NCBI GenBank assembly: GCA_945988915.1
Contig: CAMFTS010000009.1
Coordinates: 1 to 23,191 of the forward strand
Origin: an uncultured Clostridia bacterium
Lineage (GTDB): Bacteria; Bacillota; Clostridia; Oscillospirales; Acutalibacteraceae
Direction of reading: 5' to 3'
DNA length: 23,191 bases
Position 1 is the first letter of the stretch. The number at the start of each line of letters is the position of its first letter. This document shows, in pieces, positions 8,545-15,189 of the stretch. Made by a program: the position numbers and the translations under genes. The notes beneath the pieces were generated by a model, which was given only the letters and a program-made list of their open reading frames with translations, searched no databases and was not told the origin of the DNA.

Positions 8545-9522
8545 ATGAATTATTTAAAAGAAAAATGTCTCGTTTGTCAAAAAGGATTTTCCGAAAATGA
8601 TGATATAGTTGTTTGCCCGATTTGCGGAACACCTCATCACAGAGCTTGTTATGAAGCAGAGGGACACTGTAAAAATGAAGCTTTACATTCAAATGGATTT
8701 GAATGGACGCCGTCTGAGGATACTCGTGAAAATGAGCCGGTCAAGACAGTAAATGACGGTCATCAAATTGTTTTTTGTCCTGAATGCGGAAAAGAAAATC
8801 CTGCAAGCGAGCCTGTTTGTTTGAACTGCGGCGCAAGACTTTATAACAATTCTCAAGGCAGTTTCACTCAACAGCCCATAATGCTTCCGAATATGCAGAA
8901 TCAGCAGTTTTCAACTCCGGTTATTGAAATTTCTCCTGATGATACAATAGGCGGGAACAAGGTATCGGATACTGCTGAGTATATTCAAATGTCTGCAAAC
9001 CGATACATTCCGAAATTTTACAGAATGGAGAAAACCGGTAAAAAGATTTCATTCAACTGGGCATCGTTTATTTTTTCACCGTATTGGTTTTTCTTTAGAA
9101 AAATGCATGTTATCGGCTTTATAATAATGCTTGTTTCGCTTTTGATAACAGGAGCCTGCACAACCGACAGAATGGTTAAAGCAAGTAATGATTATTATCA
9201 GGCCGTTCAACAGTATATGAATGAAGAAATCAGTGCTCAAGAGGTTGAAGCGATTTCAGCGGAAATAGTAAAATTGCCTGAAGTAGCAATTCTAAGCTTT
9301 TCAGGTCTTGCAATCAAACTTTTCTGCGGATTTTTCGGAAATTACTTTTATAAGAAAAAAGTAATTAATGACATAAAAGATATAAAAGAGAAAACTGCCT
9401 CGCCTGAGGAATACCGAATATCCCTGTTCAAACGGGGAGGAATCTCAGGTCTTATGTGCGGACTTTCAATTTTAGGTTATTATTGTGCAGAGCAAATTCT
9501 TACAATGCTGTTAGCAAAGTAA
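8545..9522 (+). CDS. Zinc-finger (RING-like plus zinc ribbon) DUF2628 membrane protein
   Basis: A 325-residue protein of unknown function with three parts. Residues 8-42 hold a treble-clef/RING-like cluster (Cys8, Cys11, Cys24, Cys27, His31/32, Cys35, Cys42), resembling the prokaryotic RING finger families. Residues 78-95 form a zinc ribbon (C-x2-C-x10-C-x2-C). After a Gln/Pro-rich linker comes a DUF2628-type segment (about 150-205) with the typical NWASFIFSPYWFFFRKM region leading into a membrane helix at about 188-205. Further hydrophobic stretches lie at about 247-268 and 299-321. The zinc parts probably face the cytoplasm and may bind a partner, but no enzymatic residue is evident. Its ribosome binding site is weak (AGAAG about 10 bases upstream), unlike its neighbours. 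It sits between purB and galU without being linked to either pathway. Confidence 0.75.
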   Translation: MNYLKEKCLVCQKGFSENDDIVVCPICGTPHHRACYEAEGHCKNEALHSNGFEWTPSEDTRENEPVKTVNDGHQIVFCPECGKENPASEPVCLNCGARLYNNSQGSFTQQPIMLPNMQNQQFSTPVIEISPDDTIGGNKVSDTAEYIQMSANRYIPKFYRMEKTGKKISFNWASFIFSPYWFFFRKMHVIGFIIMLVSLLITGACTTDRMVKASNDYYQAVQQYMNEEISAQEVEAISAEIVKLPEVAILSFSGLAIKLFCGFFGNYFYKKKVINDIKDIKEKTASPEEYRISLFKRGGISGLMCGLSILGYYCAEQILTMLLAK

Positions 9523-9538
9523 AGGAGATTGGAATTTT

Positions 9539-10420
9539 ATGAAAATTACAAAGGCTATTATTCCTGCAGCAGGACTTGGTACAAGGGTTCTTCCGGCTTC
9601 AAAATCAGTTCCGAAGGAAATGCTTAACATTGTTGATAAGCCTGCTATTCAGTATATTGTTGAAGAAGCGGTTGCCGCTGGTATTACGGATATACTTATT
9701 ATCACAAACAGAGGCAAGGGCGTTATCGAGGACCATTTTGACCATTCCTTTGAGCTTGAAGCAAATCTTAAAGGAAACGAATCGAAGAAAAAGATTTATG
9801 AAGATGTGCTTTATCCGTCAAATCTTGCAAATATCTATTTTATAAGACAGAAAGAAACAAAGGGTCTGGCACATGCTATTGCCTGTGCGGAAAAATTTAT
9901 AGGAAATGAACCGTTTGCAATTCTTTACGGTGATGATGTTATCGTTTCTCCCGAGGGAAAGCCGGTTATCGGTCAGCTTATAGATGCTTACGATAAATAC
10001 GGCGCAGGCTGTGTAGGCGTCAAAGAAGTTCCGAGAGAAGATGTTCCGAAATACTGCTCGCTTGATGTTACTCCTATCGAAAAAAACATTATGCAGGTTC
10101 ACAATATCATTGAAAAGCCTACTCCCGAAGAAATTATGTCTTGTTATTCAATTCTCGGCAGAGTTGTTATGCCGCCTGAAATATTTGAATATATCAGACA
10201 GACAGAACCGGATAAAAAGAGCGGAGAGGTCTATTTTACAGATTCAATGCTTAAACTTGCGGCTGACGGCAAGCTGAATGCCGTTGATTTTGACGGTAAG
10301 CGCTATGATATGGGCAATAAGCTCGGCATAATGAAAGCAAACTGTGAGGTTGCACTTAACCACGATGAAATCGGTGAGGACTTCAAGGAATATCTTAAAG
10401 AGTTAGTTGAAACATTTTAA
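9539..10420 (+). CDS. galU: UTP-glucose-1-phosphate uridylyltransferase
   Basis: A 293-residue nucleotidyltransferase that makes UDP-glucose from UTP and glucose-1-phosphate, used for glycolipids, teichoic acid glucosylation and capsule. The N-terminal nucleotide-binding signature AAGLGTRVLPASKSVPKEM is intact, as are VDKPAIQYIVEEA, the IIEKP motif and the C-terminal GKRYDMGNKLG segment typical of bacterial GalU. Length is normal. An AAAGGAG ribosome binding site sits about 9 bases upstream. It starts 16 bases after the DUF2628 gene and ends 8 bases before a terminator hairpin, so it is the last gene of the run that starts at glyA. RfbA-type dTDP-glucose enzymes are less likely because their motif is GxGTRLxPxT. 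Confidence 0.95.
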   Translation: MKITKAIIPAAGLGTRVLPASKSVPKEMLNIVDKPAIQYIVEEAVAAGITDILIITNRGKGVIEDHFDHSFELEANLKGNESKKKIYEDVLYPSNLANIYFIRQKETKGLAHAIACAEKFIGNEPFAILYGDDVIVSPEGKPVIGQLIDAYDKYGAGCVGVKEVPREDVPKYCSLDVTPIEKNIMQVHNIIEKPTPEEIMSCYSILGRVVMPPEIFEYIRQTEPDKKSGEVYFTDSMLKLAADGKLNAVDFDGKRYDMGNKLGIMKANCEVALNHDEIGEDFKEYLKELVETF

Positions 10421-10428
10421 TATAAAAC

Positions 10429-10460
10429 GACCTCCGTCTGAGTTCAGTCGGAGGTCATTT
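10429..10460. terminator. Hairpin terminator between converging genes, probably bidirectional
   Basis: GACCTCCG (10429-10436) pairs perfectly with CGGAGGTC (10449-10456), and an inner CTG/CAG extends the stem past one T-T mismatch. The plus strand continues into ATTTTTAT; the minus strand runs into GTTTTAT. It follows galU directly and lies downstream of the minus-strand YbjQ gene, so it can serve both. Confidence 0.85.
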
Positions 10461-10509
10461 TTATATGTATTGCTTTTTTTGATATAAATACTGCGGTGGA
10501 GCTTTCAGC

Positions 10510-10848
10510 TCAGATTACAACAGCCGTACCCGAAGCTGAAACCATAAGCATATTGCCCTGACCGAGTACTTCATAATCAATGTCAACGCCGACAACTGCA
10601 TTGGCACCGAGCATCATTGCCCTTGATTGCATTTCTCTCAATGCCGATTCTCTTGCATCAATCAATTCTTCCTCATATGAGGTCGATCTGCCGCCGAGAA
10701 AGTTCGTAATGCCTGCCGCAAAATCCTTGACAAAGTTTACACCTGCAACGACTTCACCGCAAACAATACCTTTATACTGTTTGATTTCTGTTCCCTGAAA
10801 GGTTGGTGTTGTGGTTACAGGGATGAGCGAATTTACTTCAGGAGTCAT
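10510..10848 (-). CDS. YbjQ/UPF0145 (DUF74) family protein
   Basis: A 112-residue soluble protein of the YbjQ/UPF0145 family, sometimes called heavy-metal-binding domain proteins, although the function is not established. Typical features are the TTTPTFQG start of the first strand, the KQYKGIVCGEVVAG segment and the final strand region GANAVVGVDIDYE followed by MLMVSASGTAV. The fold is a small oligomeric beta barrel in known structures. On its own strand it has an AGAAGG ribosome binding site about 8 bases before ATG. It follows the DUF1836 gene by 18 bases, so the two are probably one transcript under the promoter at 11461-11489. Confidence 0.88.
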   Translation of the reverse strand: MTPEVNSLIPVTTTPTFQGTEIKQYKGIVCGEVVAGVNFVKDFAAGITNFLGGRSTSYEEELIDARESALREMQSRAMMLGANAVVGVDIDYEVLGQGNMLMVSASGTAVVI

Positions 10849-10866
10849 AATTATAACCTTCTTTCT

Positions 10867-11430
10867 TTACTCAAATAATTTTGAAAATTCATTATCTGAT
10901 TCTTTTTTTATTTCCGAAGCAATAAAACCGAGCGTCATACACAGAACTGCGGCTTCAAGCTTCTGCTTTGAATCCTCGTTCGGACCGGTGTAGTTCCGTA
11001 ATTCAGACTCGATGATTGCTTTGATTTCTTCTTTGTCGGTTGTATTTTTGTTGCTGACCTGCGAGATGATGGAACACATTACACTGAAAAGTTCGCGGTC
11101 GGGAATAATATCGTCACTTCGGTCATCAACTTTTCCGTTGATATAACTCATAAGTGCGATTATTTTTTCAAGCTGCATAGCATTGCGAAGCATATTTATA
11201 AGAATAATTCTTACAATTTGCTGTTCTCCGTAGCGCTTTCCCGTAGGACTTTCAACCCAGCCGCGCTTTACCCAATTCTGAATTGTTGTGCCCTCTAATC
11301 CGGTCAATTCTTTTAATTGACTTAATGTTAAACCTTTTGTAACAGACAGGACGGGAGAGAGAACAGCAAAAGCATTCTTGCTGAGGCCTTCATTCCACTC
11401 AAGCACCGTACCGGGTATATTTTTTAACAT
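10867..11430 (-). CDS. DUF1836 family HTH-type regulator
   Basis: A 187-residue protein of the DUF1836 family, which has a MerR-like helix-turn-helix. The segment LSQLKELTGLEGTTIQNWVKRG followed by the basic wing-like GKRYGEQQIVRI is what one expects for DNA recognition; the rest is helical. The open frame continues upstream to an ATG at 11523, but a well-formed minus-strand promoter lies inside that extension (-10 at 11461-11466). An AAAAGGA ribosome binding site at 11440-11446 stands 9 bases before the ATG at 11430. I therefore start at 11430; 11451 is an unlikely alternative because it lies before that site. It is the first gene of a two-gene unit with the YbjQ-like gene. An inverted repeat in its promoter suggests autoregulation (inference). 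Confidence 0.8.
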   Translation of the reverse strand: MLKNIPGTVLEWNEGLSKNAFAVLSPVLSVTKGLTLSQLKELTGLEGTTIQNWVKRGWVESPTGKRYGEQQIVRIILINMLRNAMQLEKIIALMSYINGKVDDRSDDIIPDRELFSVMCSIISQVSNKNTTDKEEIKAIIESELRNYTGPNEDSKQKLEAAVLCMTLGFIASEIKKESDNEFSKLFE

Positions 11431-11460
11431 AATCATCATTCCTTTTAACATTGTAATATG

Positions 11461-11489
11461 ATTATATAATAAGTTCACAAGAACTTCAA
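11461..11489 (-). promoter_or_regulatory. Promoter of the DUF1836-YbjQ unit (minus strand)
   Basis: Read on the minus strand, TTGAAG (11489-11484) is followed by a 17-base spacer and a perfect TATAAT (11466-11461). Transcription should start near 11454, leaving a leader of about 24 bases to the ATG at 11430. Confidence 0.75.
11471..11486. promoter_or_regulatory. Perfect inverted repeat in promoter spacer, operator candidate
   Basis: AAGTTC (11471-11476) and GAACTT (11481-11486) form a perfect six-base palindrome around ACAA. It fills most of the spacer of the minus-strand promoter and overlaps its -35 box by three bases, so a bound protein would block RNA polymerase. The DUF1836 HTH protein encoded just downstream is the obvious candidate. 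Confidence 0.5.
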
Positions 11490-11569
11490 GGGCTGATTTT
11501 TGACGATTTTCTTTGATTGTCATTGTTTTTACCTGATTTTCCGCCGAAAAATGTTGTTTTTAAAAAGTA

Positions 11570-11631
11570 TTGCAACGGCAAATTGATTTTTAATTATTTA
11601 TTTATACTGATAATTATGATATAATTATAAT
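11570..11631 (+). promoter_or_regulatory. AT-rich promoter region of the GH13 gene
   Basis: Two overlapping TATAAT-like -10 boxes lie at 11620-11625 and 11626-11631; no good -35 box is at the right distance (TTATAC at 11602-11607 is the nearest). Either would start transcription at about 11632-11638. Further upstream, TTGC-AACG-GCAA (11570-11581) is a small inverted repeat that might be a regulator site; it does not match the catabolite-repression consensus. Confidence 0.4.
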
Positions 11632-11666
11632 GTTATGTGAAATTTCAAGCGAAAGAGAGTAGTATA

Positions 11667-13544
11667 ATGGATATTGTCCCTTTTAATTCGCGCGACAGTT
11701 ATTATAAAAGCAAATTCGGCGCTGTAAAATCAGGTGAAAAAATCAAGTTCAGAATTGTAATATCACGCTCTTTCAATATCAACGGAGCAACACTTGCCAT
11801 GCGCAGGGATTCTGAAGCGGACTTTACTCAATACGGAATGTATTGGGCAGGAATGTATTCCGACAACAGCGAGATTTGGGATGTTGAGATAACCGCGCCC
11901 GACGAGGATTTATATTGGTATCATTTCAATCTGTATTCACCTTGGGGACTGTGTACCCTCTACAATGACGGTAACGGCAAAGGTATTATTGATGCGGAAA
12001 GAACAGAGCATTTAGAGTGGCAGTTAACTGTTTATTCTCGAAATTTTGAAACGCCTGATTGGATAAAGGGAGGAATAATATATCAGATTTTCCCTGACAG
12101 ATTTTATAATTCGGGTAAAGCAAAAAAGAATGTTCCTTCAGACAGAATTCTGCGTTCCGATGTTGAAAACTTACCTTTTTGGCGACCGAATAAAGAAGGA
12201 AAGGTTTTAAATAACGATTATTTCGGCGGCGATTTAAAAGGCATAGAAAAAAAGCTCCCTTATCTTGAAGAGTTGGGCGTAACCTGCATTTATCTTAATC
12301 CGATTTTTGAGGCTCATTCAAATCACAGATACAACACGGCTGATTATACAAAAATCGATCCGCTGCTCGGTGATGAAAAAGATTTTGTCAGTCTTTGCAA
12401 AGCCGCGCATAAAAGAGGAATAAAAATAATTCTTGACGGCGTTTTTTCACATACCGGCGATGACAGCGTTTATTTTAATAAGTATTGCCGCTACGGTAAC
12501 GGCGGTGCATATAATGATGAAAATTCACCTTACCGAAAATGGTTTAATTTTGAAGAATATCCCGAAAAGTACCGAAGCTGGTGGGGCTTTGAAACTCTGC
12601 CTGAGGTTAACGAGGAAAGCGAAGAATACCTTGAATTTATGACAGGTGAAAACGGTATTGTCCGCAAGTGGTTAAGACTTGGCGCTGACGGCTGGCGCCT
12701 CGATGTTGCCGACGAATTACCGGATGTTTTCATTGATTCGGTAAGAAAGGCTGTTAAGGCTGAAAATCCTGACGCATTTATGCTCGGAGAGGTTTGGGAG
12801 GATGCTACTAATAAATTCTCATACGGTCAGCGCAGGCGTTTTCTCTTAGGAAATCAGTTTGATTCGGTTATGAATTATCCGTTCGCAAATGCAGTGCTTG
12901 ATTTTACGAGATACGGCGTTGCAGAGGACTTTGAAAAAGTAATAATGTCGATAGTTGAGAATTATCCTGCTCCCGCCGTAAATGTTTTGATGAATCATAT
13001 CGGAACACACGACACGGAAAGAGCTATTACCAAAATAGCAGGCGAAAGCTGTGAATTTACCGAACGCGAATGGCAGGAAAAGCATAATATTCTTCCGAAA
13101 GACAAGTATGAAAAAGGTATCCGCCTTATGAAACTTGCGGCTTCGCTTCAGTATATGCTCCCCGGTGTGCCGTCCGTATATTACGGCGACGAGGTTGGAA
13201 TGCAAGGATATAAAGACCCGTTTAACCGTGCTTATTTTACTTGGGATAATATAAATGAAGAGCTTAACTCTTATTATAAAAAACTAGGCATTATAAGAGA
13301 AAGCAATGAGTGCCTGAAAGAGGGCGAAATACGCTTTGTTTCGGCAACTCTCGGCTGTGTTGCGTTTGAGCGCAACGGTCAAAAATCGGCTTTGCTTATT
13401 ATTGCAAACAGAAACGAAGAAGATATTATTTATAATCTTCCGACTCAATGGCACTGTGCAAAAGAGCTGACAAATAATATTACCGTCACTCAAAGCATTG
13501 AAGTTCCAAAGATGAGCGCGGTAATTATAAAAAGAAATTACTGA
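11667..13544 (+). CDS. GH13 alpha-glucan hydrolase (neopullulanase/cyclomaltodextrinase/alpha-glucosidase type)
   Basis: A 625-residue glycoside hydrolase of family GH13. An N-terminal beta-sandwich (about residues 1-115) precedes the (beta/alpha)8 barrel starting at IIYQIFPDRF. The four GH13 regions are clear: DGVFSH (Asp257-His262), GWRLDVAD with nucleophile Asp346, LGEVWE with acid/base Glu375, and the His448-Asp449 pair. There is no signal peptide, so it should act in the cytoplasm on imported maltodextrins, cyclodextrins or pullulan fragments; the exact substrate is not readable. A GTG at 11637 extends the frame, but it falls on the expected transcription start. ATG 11667 has a GAAAGAGAG ribosome binding site and is preferred. 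Its 3' end overlaps the convergent small gene by 7 bases, with no terminator between them. Confidence 0.9.
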   Translation: MDIVPFNSRDSYYKSKFGAVKSGEKIKFRIVISRSFNINGATLAMRRDSEADFTQYGMYWAGMYSDNSEIWDVEITAPDEDLYWYHFNLYSPWGLCTLYNDGNGKGIIDAERTEHLEWQLTVYSRNFETPDWIKGGIIYQIFPDRFYNSGKAKKNVPSDRILRSDVENLPFWRPNKEGKVLNNDYFGGDLKGIEKKLPYLEELGVTCIYLNPIFEAHSNHRYNTADYTKIDPLLGDEKDFVSLCKAAHKRGIKIILDGVFSHTGDDSVYFNKYCRYGNGGAYNDENSPYRKWFNFEEYPEKYRSWWGFETLPEVNEESEEYLEFMTGENGIVRKWLRLGADGWRLDVADELPDVFIDSVRKAVKAENPDAFMLGEVWEDATNKFSYGQRRRFLLGNQFDSVMNYPFANAVLDFTRYGVAEDFEKVIMSIVENYPAPAVNVLMNHIGTHDTERAITKIAGESCEFTEREWQEKHNILPKDKYEKGIRLMKLAASLQYMLPGVPSVYYGDEVGMQGYKDPFNRAYFTWDNINEELNSYYKKLGIIRESNECLKEGEIRFVSATLGCVAFERNGQKSALLIIANRNEEDIIYNLPTQWHCAKELTNNITVTQSIEVPKMSAVIIKRNY

Positions 13545-13804
13545 TTTATTAAATAAAAGGTAATTAATGCGCCTGTACCCGCTGAGGCAATCAGACTTGT
13601 CGCTTTAATTAAAATACCGGCAACTTTTTGTTTTCTGCATTTAGGGATGCCGTCACAAATGCCAAAGGCTTTTTGAGCTGCATCTCTCAGCCGGCTTTCG
13701 CTGAGGGTTGAATATTCAGGCTTTACGAAAAGCAATGCCTTTTCAAAATACTGATTGCCCGTATCGTGTATTTCAAGTACTTGTCTGTTTACACCTTTAA
13801 TCAT
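13538..13804 (-). CDS. Small protein with single C-terminal membrane segment, function unknown
   Basis: An 88-residue protein I cannot assign. Residues 1-55 are soluble and mixed charged (start MIKGVNRQVLEIHDT, then FEKALLFVKPEYS), with two cysteines at about 50 and 56. A basic patch KCRKQK follows, and residues about 62-86 form one hydrophobic, Gly/Ala/Ser-containing segment ending three residues from the C-terminus. This is the layout of a tail-anchored inner-membrane protein with its bulk in the cytoplasm. An AAAGGAA ribosome binding site lies about 10 bases before the ATG on the minus strand. Codon use resembles that of the neighbours and the strong ribosome binding site supports a real gene. 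It converges with the GH13 gene and points away from the AT-rich gap and the mre operon. Confidence 0.7.
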   Translation of the reverse strand: MIKGVNRQVLEIHDTGNQYFEKALLFVKPEYSTLSESRLRDAAQKAFGICDGIPKCRKQKVAGILIKATSLIASAGTGALITFYLINQ

Positions 13805-14224
13805 ATATATTGTTTCCTTTTAGTTATTCTGATAGTTTTAGTATGAAAAAACAGGTGCTGAAATATACCGTACTGTTTAATTTTTTGTTCAATTTTTTGT
13901 GTCAATATGGGATTTTACACAAAAATATTTTTTACATAAATTATACAAACAGTAATATAATTTTTTGTTCAAAAATGTTCAAAACAATGTTCAAAATGTA
14001 GATAAGTTGCTTTAAAAATGGTTAAAACTAAGCTTTTAGCCATGTTTTTACAAAATGTCTATAACTTTTATATTAGTTTTAAACATTTACTGCGAGTTAT
14101 AATATCTTTACAAAATTATACGCCTTGTAGTAATTTTTTAAGTAAGACCTTGAAAAATCTTTGTGCAAAATAACATTGTTTGTTTTACATAAAAAAATAG
14201 AAATATTTTGTTTATATTTTCGGA
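13805..14224. other. AT-rich gene-free region with short repeats
   Basis: About 420 bases with no believable gene: the only frame of note (13810-14001) is Phe/Asn/Ile-rich, has no ribosome binding site and reads like translated poly-A/T. The region holds the divergent 5' sides of the small minus-strand gene and of ogg. A weak hairpin, GGTTAAAA (14020-14027) with TTTTAGCC (14034-14041) followed by ATGTTTTTA, might terminate transcription on the plus strand. A TATAAT at 14098-14103 and TTGAAA at 14150-14155 are possible promoter pieces for ogg, but neither has a well-placed partner. Repeats are listed separately. Confidence 0.6.
13879..13994 (+). repeat. Cluster of TTTTTTGTTCAA / TGTTCAAAA short repeats
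   Basis: The 14-mer AATTTTTTGTTCAA occurs twice exactly 80 bases apart (13879-13892 and 13959-13972), with a near copy carrying an extra GT at 13891-13905. The core TGTTCAA occurs at 13886, 13966, 13976 and 13988; the last three are spaced 10 and 12 bases, close to one helical turn. These could be binding sites for a regulator or simple AT-rich drift. Confidence 0.5.
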
Positions 14225-14233
14225 GTGAAAAAA

Positions 14234-15049
14234 GTGAAAGAAGAAATGTTTGAAATAAATACACCTGAAATCTTTAATCTTGAGCTAATGCTTGACTGCG
14301 GTCAGGCTTTTCGTTGGAAAAAGGACGAAAACGGATATATGTGCGGTGTTGTCGGCAACAGAGTCTATAAGCTTTTACAAAAGGACGGCAAGCTGATTTG
14401 TAACTGCACGGCTGAGGTTTTTAATTCAACAATGAGAAAGTATCTTGATTTTGACAGAGATTATAAATCTCTCGTTCAGGAATTTGCAAAGGACGAATAT
14501 CTCAAGAAAGCAACCGAAGAGTTTTCAGGAATCAGAATACTCCGTCAGGAACCGTGGGAAACGCTTTGCTCGTTTATTATTTCACAGAACAATAATATTC
14601 CGCGGATAAAAGGAATTGTTGAAAGATTATGTGAGAATTTCGGTGAAGAAATAGAAAAAGGATATTATTCTTTTCCGTCTGCAGAACAGCTAAGCAGTCT
14701 TACGGTTGAGGATTTGGCTCCCTTGCGTTCGGGATTCAGGGCAAAATACATAATAGACGCATCGAAAAAGGTTGCCAACGGCGAGGTTGACTTTGAAAAA
14801 ATAGATAAATCGCCTGTTGAATTCGGCAGAGAAGAATTGGTTAAGATTAAAGGCGTAGGCAAAAAGGTTGCTGAATGCACCTTGCTTTACGGGTTCGGAA
14901 AGGTTGAGGCATTCCCCGAAGATGTCTGGGTTAAGAGAATTGTAGCCGAAATGTATCCTGACGGTCTGCCTGAATGTATGAAAGGATATGACGGCATCGC
15001 TCAGCAATACCTTTTCCATTGGCGAAGAAACGGTAAAGAATTCTTATAA
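14234..15049 (+). CDS. ogg: 8-oxoguanine DNA glycosylase/AP lyase (Ogg1 type)
   Basis: A bifunctional HhH-GPD glycosylase that removes 8-oxoguanine opposite cytosine and nicks the abasic site. The helix-hairpin-helix IKGVGKKVAEC contains the Schiff-base Lys211, equivalent to human OGG1 Lys249, and Asp230 in FPEDVW matches the conserved catalytic Asp268. The N-terminal Ogg domain has the family segment LDCGQAFRW, and ISQNNNIPRIKGI is the typical family pattern. The frame opens with GTG at 14225, but GGAG (14222-14225) overlaps it; the in-frame GTG at 14234 lies 8 bases after that site and gives 271 residues. ATG 14246 is another candidate. It stands alone between an AT-rich gap and the mreB promoter, so it is probably monocistronic. 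Confidence 0.93.
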   Translation: MKEEMFEINTPEIFNLELMLDCGQAFRWKKDENGYMCGVVGNRVYKLLQKDGKLICNCTAEVFNSTMRKYLDFDRDYKSLVQEFAKDEYLKKATEEFSGIRILRQEPWETLCSFIISQNNNIPRIKGIVERLCENFGEEIEKGYYSFPSAEQLSSLTVEDLAPLRSGFRAKYIIDASKKVANGEVDFEKIDKSPVEFGREELVKIKGVGKKVAECTLLYGFGKVEAFPEDVWVKRIVAEMYPDGLPECMKGYDGIAQQYLFHWRRNGKEFL

Positions 15050-15086
15050 TTTACATTATTTTAATAAATTTTTTTGGATTTAAAGG

Positions 15087-15115
15087 TTGAGAATTTAAAC
15101 GGTTAGAGTTATAAT
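15087..15115 (+). promoter_or_regulatory. Promoter of the mreB operon
   Basis: TTGAGA (15087-15092), a 17-base spacer and a perfect TATAAT (15110-15115) form a strong sigma-A type promoter. Transcription should begin near 15122, leaving about 68 bases of leader before the mreB ATG. Confidence 0.8.
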
Positions 15116-15189
15116 ATAAACTGATATATTGGGATTGTATATACAGTTGTGTGAGAATAAGAAAAATACAAGAAAGGGTGCAGGAAAAA

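Noticed and set aside
13810..14001. Possible 63-residue gene in the AT-rich gap
   Set aside because: Composition is that of translated AT-rich DNA (Phe, Asn, Ile, Lys), there is no ribosome binding site at a sensible distance, and it contains the repeat cluster.
14020..14050. Intrinsic terminator in the AT-rich gap
   Set aside because: An eight-pair stem with only three G/C pairs, one G-T and a short interrupted T run is too weak to call, and no plus-strand gene ends just upstream.
13913..14170. Two matches to a relaxed DnaA-box pattern (TTTTACACA at 13913-13921; TTTTGCACA on the minus strand at 14162-14170) in AT-rich DNA, suggesting a replication origin
   Set aside because: Only two relaxed matches, on opposite strands and about 240 bases apart, with no dnaA, dnaN or rpmH nearby. 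Chance is a sufficient explanation.
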